Source of the DNA: an uncultured Prochlorococcus sp.
GTDB taxonomy: Bacteria > Cyanobacteriota > Cyanobacteriia > PCC-6307 > Cyanobiaceae
Assembly (NCBI RefSeq): GCF_902626525.1
Contig: NZ_CACOFR010000008.1
Coordinates: 1-64,000, forward strand
Direction of reading: 5' to 3'
DNA: 64,000 bases
Shown here: positions 57,864 to 64,000 of the stretch, one piece after another
Position numbering within the stretch: the stretch's first letter is position 1
Layout: each line of letters opens with the position of its first letter
Made by a program: the position numbers and the translations under genes
Notes under the pieces: model-generated
What the model saw: the letters and a program-made list of their open reading frames with translations, nothing else
Database searches by the model: none
What the model was told of the DNA's origin: nothing

Positions 57864-58231
57864 AAAGGGATATTACTAGAGTTGGCGTTGTTGGAGTATT
57901 GGTTATTTTCAGACTCTTTTCGTGAGCTTAGCAAATTTAATCTATCTACTCTAACAACTGGTTTATATCTATCTTCCCCAGTATTTTTATCTTTCCAACT
58001 ATCAATTTTAAAGCTTCCTGTAATTCCAATTAAAGATCCTTTTTTTACGTAATCTGCTGCTATTTGGGCTTGTTTGCCCCATATTTCTAAATTAAACCAG
58101 TCCGGCTCTTCATCTCTGCTTCTTCTGTTCACAGCTAAAGTAAAATTAGCTACGATACTACCAGATTCAAAATATCTGACGTCTGGTTCTTTACCAGCTC
58201 TTCCAACAAGATTGATAGTGTTAATTTCCAT
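57860..58231 (-). CDS. ssb: Single-stranded DNA-binding protein
   Basis: The 123-residue protein has the OB-fold signature (MEINTINLVGRAGKEPDVRY, then FTLAVNRRSRDEEPDWFNLE, and KKGSLIGITGSFKIDSW). The C-terminal tail is short and Asn-rich (NNQYSNNANSSNIPF). It ends IPF, keeping the terminal Pro-Phe used to recruit partner proteins, but few acidic residues precede it. It is divergent from mreB with 132 bases between. Confidence 0.95.
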   Translation of the reverse strand: MEINTINLVGRAGKEPDVRYFESGSIVANFTLAVNRRSRDEEPDWFNLEIWGKQAQIAADYVKKGSLIGITGSFKIDSWKDKNTGEDRYKPVVRVDRLNLLSSRKESENNQYSNNANSSNIPF

Positions 58232-58264
58232 AATTTTTTTTTTTAATACTACTCATATTTTGAA

Positions 58265-58329
58265 TTTTTGCTCAAAGTTTTACGTGCTATTCATAACTAA
58301 ATGAGAGATTTATGAGAGCTGAGCAAAAA
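58265..58329. promoter_or_regulatory. Nested inverted repeat between ssb and mreB
   Basis: Outer arms TTTTTGCTCA (58265-58274) and TGAGCAAAAA (58320-58329) match perfectly over 10 bases. Inner arms GCTATTCATAA (58286-58296) and TTATGAGAGC (58310-58319) pair with one bulged A and one G-T pair. The right-hand arms are contiguous, so one long right strand pairs with two left segments separated by an 11-base bulge. It could be an RNA leader structure or a double operator. A -10-like TATATT at 58335-58340 lies after it. Confidence 0.35.
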
Positions 58330-58363
58330 ATAGATATATTATTTATAAAAATGACTTCTTATC

Positions 58364-59416
58364 GTGATTTTCAACAGATTTAAATTTTCCAGAGATATTG
58401 GCATAGATTTGGGAACGGCCAATACTCTTATACATGTATCAGGCAAGGGGGTTGTTTTACAAGAGCCCTCCGTGGTGGCTATGGATTTAGAGGAGGGTGT
58501 CCCATTGGCAGTTGGAGAAGAAGCCAAGTTAATGCTAGGAAGAACTCCAGGCAATATTAGAGCTGTAAGACCACTAAGAGATGGTGTTATCGCAGATTTT
58601 GATGCAGCAGAGCAAATGATAAAAACATTTATACAAAAATGTAATGAAGGTAAAGGTATATTGGCTCCAAGAATTGTTATTGGTATTCCAAGCGGAGTTA
58701 CTAGTGTTGAGCGAAGAGCAGTCAGAGAAGCTGGATTAGCGGGAGCCAGAGAAGTTCACTTAATTGACGAACCTGTTGCTGCGGCAATTGGAGCTTCTTT
58801 ACCAGTAACTGAGCCAATTGGAACCATGATTGTTGATATTGGTGGTGGCACTACCGAGGTTGCAGTATTAAGTCTTGGGGGAACTGTATTAAGTGAATCT
58901 GTTCGAGTCGCTGGTGATGAAATCAATGAATCAATTGCGATATATCTTAAAAGAGTTCACAATTTAGTAGTTGGAGAAAGAACTTCTGAAGAAATTAAGA
59001 TCAAAATTGGATCTGCATTTCAAGATGATGATTTTGATAAAACTATGTTAGAGGTAAGAGGTTTACATCTTTTATCTGGTCTACCAAGGTCAATTACATT
59101 GACATCAGGAGAAATTAGAGAAGCGATGTCAGATCCACTTAATAAAATTGTTGAAGCTATAAAACGAACTCTAGAGAGAACACCCCCTGAATTAGCTGCA
59201 GATATAGTAGAAAGAGGAATTATGCTTGCAGGAGGTGGAGCTTTAGTAAGAGGTATTAATGATTTGGTGAGCGATCAAACGGGAATTTTCACTCACATAG
59301 CAGAGAACCCGCTCCTGTGCGTGGTTAATGGTTGTGGAGAGGTTTTGGATGATTTTAAAAAACTTAAACGAGTTGTTGATACTCCAGATTTCATAGGGAA
59401 CGCGATTAGAGATTAA
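58364..59416 (+). CDS. mreB: Rod shape-determining protein MreB
   Basis: MreB is the bacterial actin that guides lateral cell-wall synthesis. The GTG start gives [21 protein letters not shown], with the phosphate-1 loop [11 protein letters not shown] (11-21), the phosphate-2 loop [10 protein letters not shown] and the adenosine motif [11 protein letters not shown]. The length of 350 is normal. The ATG at 58351 is in another frame and opens only a 10-codon ORF overlapping the GTG. mreC and mreD follow on the same strand. Confidence 0.97.
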   Translation: MIFNRFKFSRDIGIDLGTANTLIHVSGKGVVLQEPSVVAMDLEEGVPLAVGEEAKLMLGRTPGNIRAVRPLRDGVIADFDAAEQMIKTFIQKCNEGKGILAPRIVIGIPSGVTSVERRAVREAGLAGAREVHLIDEPVAAAIGASLPVTEPIGTMIVDIGGGTTEVAVLSLGGTVLSESVRVAGDEINESIAIYLKRVHNLVVGERTSEEIKIKIGSAFQDDDFDKTMLEVRGLHLLSGLPRSITLTSGEIREAMSDPLNKIVEAIKRTLERTPPELAADIVERGIMLAGGGALVRGINDLVSDQTGIFTHIAENPLLCVVNGCGEVLDDFKKLKRVVDTPDFIGNAIRD

Positions 59417-59420
59417 TGTT

Positions 59421-60176
59421 ATGTTAGATATCCGACGAATTTCTACTAGTCGTTGGTGGCATAAAAAGAAAAATTGGTTATTTTTTGCAATTTTTTTATT
59501 TTTGGTTTTTGTAAGGATATCTAAAGGTTCCCTATATAAAGATTTTTATTATTTTATTTCAAAGCCTTTTTGGCCTGGTCAGTTTCAGAAAGAAGTTATT
59601 CTTAAGAGTTCAGAACAAGAATCTCTAATAAAATTAAATCTTTTAAAAAAGGATAATGACAGATTGCGAGAAATTTTAGATCTTCAACAATCATCTAACA
59701 GTGATAATATTTCAGCTGCAGTTATTTCTAGAAAAATTGGTAGTTGGTGGAGACAAATAATCTTAAATAAAGGTTCAAAAGATGGTGTGGAAATTGGAAG
59801 TACTGTTGTTGGTCCTGGTGGATTATTAGGAATAGTAGAAAGTACTTCTTTATTTACTTCTTCAGTAACATTATTAACCTCTCCAGAAAGTAAAGTAGGT
59901 GTATGGGTGGATAGAATTAAAATTAATGGACTTCTGATTGGTTCAGGAGATGATTCTCCTAATTTAATACTTTATTCAGATGATATTGATATAAAAGTCG
60001 GAGATTTTTTGTCATCTTCTCCTGCTAGTACTTTATTACCTCCAAATATCCCTATTGGTATTGTTCAATCTGTCAATAATTCATTAAATTCAAAAAAAAC
60101 TGCAAAAATATCTCTTTTAGCAAAACCTCATTTAATAGATTGGGTCCAAATTTTAAAAGTGAATGTTAATGAATAA
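59421..60176 (+). CDS. mreC: Rod shape-determining protein MreC
   Basis: MreC is the periplasmic scaffold linking MreB to wall enzymes. The 251-residue protein has one N-terminal membrane helix (about 19-33), a short coiled coil (EQESLIKLNLLKKDNDRLREIL, about 64-85) and the beta-rich MreC domain with ISRKIGSWWRQIILNKGSKDGV and VVGPGGLLGIVE. It starts 4 bases after mreB and overlaps mreD by 14 bases. Confidence 0.95.
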   Translation: MLDIRRISTSRWWHKKKNWLFFAIFLFLVFVRISKGSLYKDFYYFISKPFWPGQFQKEVILKSSEQESLIKLNLLKKDNDRLREILDLQQSSNSDNISAAVISRKIGSWWRQIILNKGSKDGVEIGSTVVGPGGLLGIVESTSLFTSSVTLLTSPESKVGVWVDRIKINGLLIGSGDDSPNLILYSDDIDIKVGDFLSSSPASTLLPPNIPIGIVQSVNNSLNSKKTAKISLLAKPHLIDWVQILKVNVNE

Positions 60177-60672
60177 ATTTATAGTGAAGAAATCATCAAT
60201 AATTTGTTTTGTTTTTATCCCAATTATTTTTTTTTGGCATCCAAATTGGCTTGGATTTTTAGGTATCCAGCCATATTGGCCTTTATTTTGGTTGTTGCCA
60301 TGGTCAATGATTAATGGGTCAATTAATGGCGTAATATTTGGTTTGTTTTTAGGTTTGATTCTAGATTCTATAACTTTGGATAATTTCACACAAATACCAG
60401 GTTTAATTTTATGTGGATTTTGGTTTGGGAGAATTAAAATAAATAGTGATATTTTGGTGGGACATTTTAGGTATGGTTTAGTTTGTTGTTTGGGAAGTTT
60501 TTTATGCGGGACCTTGTATTTTTTACAAATTTTGTTTAAAAATTTTTCAGACAGTACTTTTTTACTGTTTATCCCTAGTGTTCAGAATATATTAGCTGAA
60601 GTTTTTCTTACAGGGCTTTTTGCTCCTTTAATTTGCTCCCAACTATTGAGAATATTTAAATATTCAAGGTAG
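60163..60672 (+). CDS. mreD: Rod shape-determining protein MreD-like membrane protein
   Basis: The 169-residue protein has about five membrane helices (starting VKKSSIICFVFIPIIFFW) and the MreD-like motif GVIFGLFLGLILDSITL after helix three. Position directly behind mreC, with a 14-base overlap, supports the assignment because MreD is poorly conserved. It completes the mreBCD operon. A start at 60169 (MNKFIVKK, two codons later) is equally plausible. Confidence 0.88.
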   Translation: MLMNKFIVKKSSIICFVFIPIIFFWHPNWLGFLGIQPYWPLFWLLPWSMINGSINGVIFGLFLGLILDSITLDNFTQIPGLILCGFWFGRIKINSDILVGHFRYGLVCCLGSFLCGTLYFLQILFKNFSDSTFLLFIPSVQNILAEVFLTGLFAPLICSQLLRIFKYSR

Positions 60673-60865
60673 AAAGGTATGAAAATTCATTTCTCTTTAA
60701 GAGTAAAAGGTATTCGAAAAAAGTCATATTCTTAAAATATTTAAACTTTCTTTAAATCTATGGAATATCTCTTTGAGGGTTCGTAATGTTATATTTTTAG
60801 TTGTTAGAATATATTTTCAATGCAATAACTATTTGCTTTGAAATATCTGAAAATCTTTTTTAACT
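60673..60865. other. Intergenic region between mreD and the response regulator gene
   Basis: This is the longest gap in the window, 193 bases. It contains a short CTCTTTAAGAG hairpin at 60693-60703 without a following T-run, and several AT-rich -10-like hexamers such as TATATT around 60811. I saw no HLR1 (RpaB-binding) repeat, no open frame above 20 codons and no recognised RNA. Confidence 0.4.
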
Positions 60866-61612
60866 ATGTCAAAAGCAAGAATTCTAGTTGTTGATGATGA
60901 GCCAGCAGTTTTGAAGGTATTAGTAACGAGACTTCAGCTAGCTGGATATCAAGTTTATTCTGCCACTAATGGAGAAGAAGCTCTTGAATCTTTTCATAGA
61001 GATTCTCCAGACTTAATAGTTCTTGATGTTATGCTCCCAAAAATGGATGGATTCGCAGTCTGTAGAAGGATTAGAGCAGAATCAGTTGTGCCAATAATAT
61101 TTTTAACTGCACTAGAGGCGATTTCAGAGAGAGTTGCAGGATTAGATTTAGGTGCTGATGATTACTTATCAAAACCATTTAGTCCGAAAGAGTTAGAAGC
61201 TAGGATTGCTACTATTTTGAGAAGAATGGGCCCTTCTGTATCGGTTACGGAAACTAAAGAAGTACCATCTGGCAAAGGAGTTATGCAATTTGGAAGTTTA
61301 GTTGTTGATACAAATAGAAGACAAGTATCTCGAGCTGGAGAGAGAATTAGTCTAACCTACACTGAATTTAGTCTTCTAGAATTATTATTTGATGAACCTG
61401 GTAAGGTTGTACCACGAGCAGAAATATTAGAACAGTTATGGGGTTATCCTCCAAGAAGAGCTGCAGATTTAAGAGTTGTAGATGTATATGTAGCGAGATT
61501 AAGAGGTAAATTGGAACCAGACCCTAGAAATCCAGAATTAATATTAACTGTTAGAGGTATCGGTTATGCATCTCAGAGAGTTGGTGAAACTGCAACATCT
61601 TTGGCAAGTTGA
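60866..61612 (+). CDS. rpaB: OmpR-family response regulator (RpaB type)
   Basis: The receiver domain (1-120) has the acidic pair DD at 10-11, phospho-acceptor Asp54 (LIVLDVMLPKMDGF), Thr in FLTAL and Lys in LSKPF. A linker precedes the winged-helix DNA-binding domain (about 145-240) with RISLTYTEFSLLELLF and DLRVVDVYVARLRGKLE. RpaB controls high-light and photosystem genes in cyanobacteria. The receiver-to-effector junction and the LELL, PRAEILEQLWGY segments match RpaB-like proteins, but a paralogue of the same subfamily cannot be excluded. No sensor kinase is adjacent. Confidence 0.85.
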   Translation: MSKARILVVDDEPAVLKVLVTRLQLAGYQVYSATNGEEALESFHRDSPDLIVLDVMLPKMDGFAVCRRIRAESVVPIIFLTALEAISERVAGLDLGADDYLSKPFSPKELEARIATILRRMGPSVSVTETKEVPSGKGVMQFGSLVVDTNRRQVSRAGERISLTYTEFSLLELLFDEPGKVVPRAEILEQLWGYPPRRAADLRVVDVYVARLRGKLEPDPRNPELILTVRGIGYASQRVGETATSLAS

Positions 61613-61661
61613 GCCTAAGTCTGATAATTTAATTAAATAAAACTAATATATAAAATAAATT

Positions 61662-63200
61662 TTGTCTGAAATTAAAGAAGTACGCTTACAAAAAGTTAAT
61701 TCGTTAGTTAGTAAAGGATTTCCTTCTTACGCAGAAAAATTTAGAATTTCCCATACTACACAAATTCTTATTCAGAAATTTGGTTTTTTAGAAAATGGTC
61801 AGGATGATGACTTTAGTGTTTCTATTGCGGGAAGAGTGATGGCAAAAAGGGTAATGGGTAAAATTGCCTTCTTTACAATAAGCGATCAAGAAGGTCAAAT
61901 TCAGCTTTATTTAGAGAAAAAGATTATCAATTTAAATTTAGAAAAACAAAAATTGCTTTCTTTTGAAGATATTAAAGAAATAGTAGATATTGGCGATTGG
62001 ATAGGTGTTCATGGAACTATAAAAAAAACTAATAAAGGTGAGCTTTCAGTAAAAGTAGAAAGATGGGAAATGTTATCCAAATCATTACAGCCTCTACCAG
62101 ATAAATGGCATGGATTGACTGATATTGAAAAAAGATATAGACAACGTTATTTAGATTTAATAGTAAATCCTCACACTAAAAATGTATTTAAAACAAGGGC
62201 AAAATGTATTAGTTTTATAAGAAAATGGCTTGATAAACGGAATTTTTTAGAGATAGAGACTCCAATTCTTCAATCTGAAGCTGGTGGCGCTGAAGCCAGA
62301 CCATTTATCACTCATCACAATACATTAGACATTCCTCTGTATCTGCGAATAGCTACAGAATTACATCTAAAAAGAATGGTTGTTGGAGGATTTGAGAAGG
62401 TTTATGAATTGGGCAGAATCTTCCGCAATGAGGGGATAAGTACAAAGCATAATCCAGAATTTACTTCAGTTGAAATTTACCAAGCGTTCTCTAATTATGT
62501 CGATATGATGGACTTAACAGAAGAACTGATTAGGGATGTCGTAGCTAATGCTTGTAGCTCCTTGGTTATAAATTATCAAAATAAAGAAATTGATTTTTCT
62601 AAACCTTGGTTAAGAGTATCTATGAAAGATATAGTCAAGAAACATACAGGGATTGATTTTGATTCTTTTAATGGAAACTTTCAAGCAGCAAAACAAGCTG
62701 TTAAAAATATAAATGTTGAATTTTCTAATAAAGTTAATACTATGGGAAGACTTTTAAATGAGGTCTTTGAGCAAAAAGTAGAGTCACAGCTTATAGAACC
62801 CACTTTTGTTATCGATTATCCTGTTGAAATTTCTCCTTTAGCTAGGCCGCATCTTGATAATAAAGATATGGTCCAGAGATTCGAATTATTCATTGTTGGT
62901 CGAGAGTTAGCCAATGCTTTTAGTGAGTTGATAGATCCAGTAGATCAAAGAGAGAGAATGCAATTACAGCAATCTCTTAGAGATGAAGGAGATTTTGAAG
63001 CTCACTGTATAGATGAAGATTTTCTCGATGCTTTAGAGATTGGTATGCCTCCCACGGGCGGATTAGGTATAGGTATTGACAGACTTATTATGTTAATTAC
63101 AAACAGCCCATCAATTAGAGATGTAATTCCTTTTCCATTGTTAAAACCAGAAATAACTTCAAATATAAATGAAAAATTACCCTTGAATGAAGTAGAATAA
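61662..63200 (+). CDS. lysS: Lysyl-tRNA synthetase (class II)
   Basis: LysS charges tRNA-Lys. The 512-residue enzyme has an N-terminal OB-fold anticodon-binding domain (about 50-150, [19 protein letters not shown]) and a class II catalytic domain with motif 2 [18 protein letters not shown] and motif 3 [12 protein letters not shown]. The start is TTG at 61662, giving [19 protein letters not shown]; no ATG lies closer to the conserved N-terminus. A 29-base gap separates it from the next small gene. Confidence 0.97.
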   Translation: MSEIKEVRLQKVNSLVSKGFPSYAEKFRISHTTQILIQKFGFLENGQDDDFSVSIAGRVMAKRVMGKIAFFTISDQEGQIQLYLEKKIINLNLEKQKLLSFEDIKEIVDIGDWIGVHGTIKKTNKGELSVKVERWEMLSKSLQPLPDKWHGLTDIEKRYRQRYLDLIVNPHTKNVFKTRAKCISFIRKWLDKRNFLEIETPILQSEAGGAEARPFITHHNTLDIPLYLRIATELHLKRMVVGGFEKVYELGRIFRNEGISTKHNPEFTSVEIYQAFSNYVDMMDLTEELIRDVVANACSSLVINYQNKEIDFSKPWLRVSMKDIVKKHTGIDFDSFNGNFQAAKQAVKNINVEFSNKVNTMGRLLNEVFEQKVESQLIEPTFVIDYPVEISPLARPHLDNKDMVQRFELFIVGRELANAFSELIDPVDQRERMQLQQSLRDEGDFEAHCIDEDFLDALEIGMPPTGGLGIGIDRLIMLITNSPSIRDVIPFPLLKPEITSNINEKLPLNEVE

Positions 63201-63229
63201 ATAAATTAATCCAATACGAAATTTTTTAA

Positions 63230-63478
63230 ATGAGTGGTGAACGTGTTGGTTTCCGTTTTAAACACGCGGATGCAGTAGTGAAAAGAAATCCTCAAGGCCG
63301 ATCAAGAAGAGGATGGGTTATAGAACCAGTAGAGCAAACTACGAGTAGGGGTACGAAGATGCCTGCTTACAAAATTCGCTGGAGAGATAGTGAGAGACCT
63401 GAAACTGTTTTACAGCATATGTTGATTGCAGATCCGGATCCATCCCCTCCTCCAAGTTCAGTTAGTTTAAATTCATAG
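63230..63478 (+). CDS. Small conserved cyanobacterial-type protein (82 residues)
   Basis: The product begins MSGERVGFRFKHADAVVKRN and is a compact basic protein with beta-strand-like segments (RRGWVIEPVEQTTSRG, PAYKIRWRDSERPETVLQHML) and a Pro/Ser tail. It looks like a small barrel of the SH3-like type and could bind RNA or protein, but I do not recognise a named family. Its codon use and good frame coverage between lysS and convergent smpB support a real gene. Confidence 0.75.
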   Translation: MSGERVGFRFKHADAVVKRNPQGRSRRGWVIEPVEQTTSRGTKMPAYKIRWRDSERPETVLQHMLIADPDPSPPPSSVSLNS

Positions 63479-63502
63479 TTTCAATAAATCTGAATAAATT
63501 TT

Positions 63503-63997
63503 TTATCTTTTTAGTAAAGAGTTGATTTCTTTTTTCACACTTTTTTGTTTTTCAGCTTGTCGTTTGTCATGTAATTTTTTTCCTTTACCGACTCCTATTG
63601 TTAATTTTATCCATGATCCTTTTAAATAAAGAGATAATGGAATAATGGTCATTCCTTTTTTTTCAGTATTAGATTTCAGCTTTATTATTTCTTTTTTATG
63701 TAGAAGTAACTTTCTATTTCTTAATGGATCATGATTAAAAAAAGAACCTACATTATTGTGTGGTGAAATGTGAACATTTAATAATAAAATCTCACCATCT
63801 CTAAATGAACAGTATCCATCTCTTAAATTTGCTTTGCCGTTTCTAATAGACTTTACTTCAGTTCCTAAAAGCTCAATTCCAGCTTCAATTGTTTCAGATA
63901 TTTCATATTGAAATTTTGCATATCTGTTCTCTGCTAAACGTTTAAAAATATTTTCTTTTTTAATATTTTTTTGAACTTTGCTTGAATTTTTTGCCAT
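63503..63997 (-). CDS. smpB: SsrA-binding protein SmpB
   Basis: SmpB binds tmRNA and delivers it to stalled ribosomes. The 164-residue protein shows [35 protein letters not shown] (the family signature, about 23-57), [20 protein letters not shown] and the basic C-terminal tail [19 protein letters not shown]. Its substrates' degradation partners ClpX and ClpP are also in the window. The start codon is complete just inside the window end. The tmRNA gene itself is not seen here. Confidence 0.97.
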   Translation of the reverse strand: MAKNSSKVQKNIKKENIFKRLAENRYAKFQYEISETIEAGIELLGTEVKSIRNGKANLRDGYCSFRDGEILLLNVHISPHNNVGSFFNHDPLRNRKLLLHKKEIIKLKSNTEKKGMTIIPLSLYLKGSWIKLTIGVGKGKKLHDKRQAEKQKSVKKEINSLLKR

Positions 63998-64000
63998 TTT

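Noticed and set aside
60679-60735. An 18-codon ORF in the mreD-rpaB gap
   Set aside because: Very short, basic by composition of AT-rich sequence, with no ribosome-binding site or associated hairpin.

Overview
The window looks like chromosomal core sequence from a high-light-adapted Prochlorococcus, or a very close marine picocyanobacterium. The evidence is a very low G+C content (roughly 30 percent by eye), a photosystem II gene (psbZ), the cyanobacterial sulfolipid genes sqdB and sqdX, a plastid-type Ycf23 homologue, an RpaB-type response regulator, a tRNA without an encoded CCA end, and extremely tight packing. No gap between genes reaches 300 bases; the largest are about 193 (60673-60865), 174 (41305-41478) and 171 (14106-14276). 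I saw no insertion sequence, prophage, CRISPR array, rRNA gene or island-like change in composition.

Layout. 1-6000: the tail of an arginine-rich protein of unknown function, then a minus-strand block of chorismate lyase, mnmG, dnaB, rplI and an acyl-lipid desaturase. 6000-11740: a plus-strand run of a helix-turn-helix-like protein, a PLP C-S lyase-like enzyme, gcvH and gcvP, then a small conserved-looking protein. 11745-16243: minus-strand sqdB-sqdX and rpmI-rplT-TPR-thiG. 16334-19201: a SpoIID-like protein and a GT2 glycosyltransferase. 19203-24635: minus-strand tig-clpP-clpX-dnaX, transcribed away from plus-strand asd-dapA-rnj (24760-28747). 28744-38947: tilS, ycf23, uvrB, lysC, holA, cobH and mutS. 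39091-44310: psbZ, ribH, tRNA-Gly, three small accessory-looking genes and secA. 44319-47652: minus-strand miaA, infC, a GntR regulator and cysE. 47805-53348: gyrB, an SH3-like exported protein, two crcB genes, mgtE and a group 2 sigma factor. 53333-64000: a hydrolase, a sugar kinase, tsaE, ahcY, a DedA protein, ssb, mreBCD, a response regulator, lysS, a small conserved protein and smpB.

Functional themes are DNA replication and repair (dnaB, dnaX, holA, gyrB, ssb, uvrB, mutS), translation and tRNA modification (rplI, rplT, rpmI, infC, mnmG, tilS, miaA, tsaE, lysS, smpB), protein quality control and export (tig, clpP, clpX, secA), the aspartate family of amino acids (lysC, asd, dapA), membrane lipids (desaturase, sqdB, sqdX, possibly the GT2 enzyme) and cell shape (mreBCD).

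I did not find a convincing new multi-gene system. The more unusual signals are small: a 14-codon leader ORF plus two mutually exclusive hairpins before gyrB; a nested hairpin before mreB; hairpins before clpX and a small ORF; palindromes in the tig/asd and tilS/ycf23 divergent regions; a tandem CrcB pair whose degenerate signatures complement each other; an RNase J tail resembling the PNPase-binding peptide of cyanobacterial RNase E; a GntR-like regulator with an unrecognised effector domain joined to cysE; and a chorismate lyase frame with no normal start codon.
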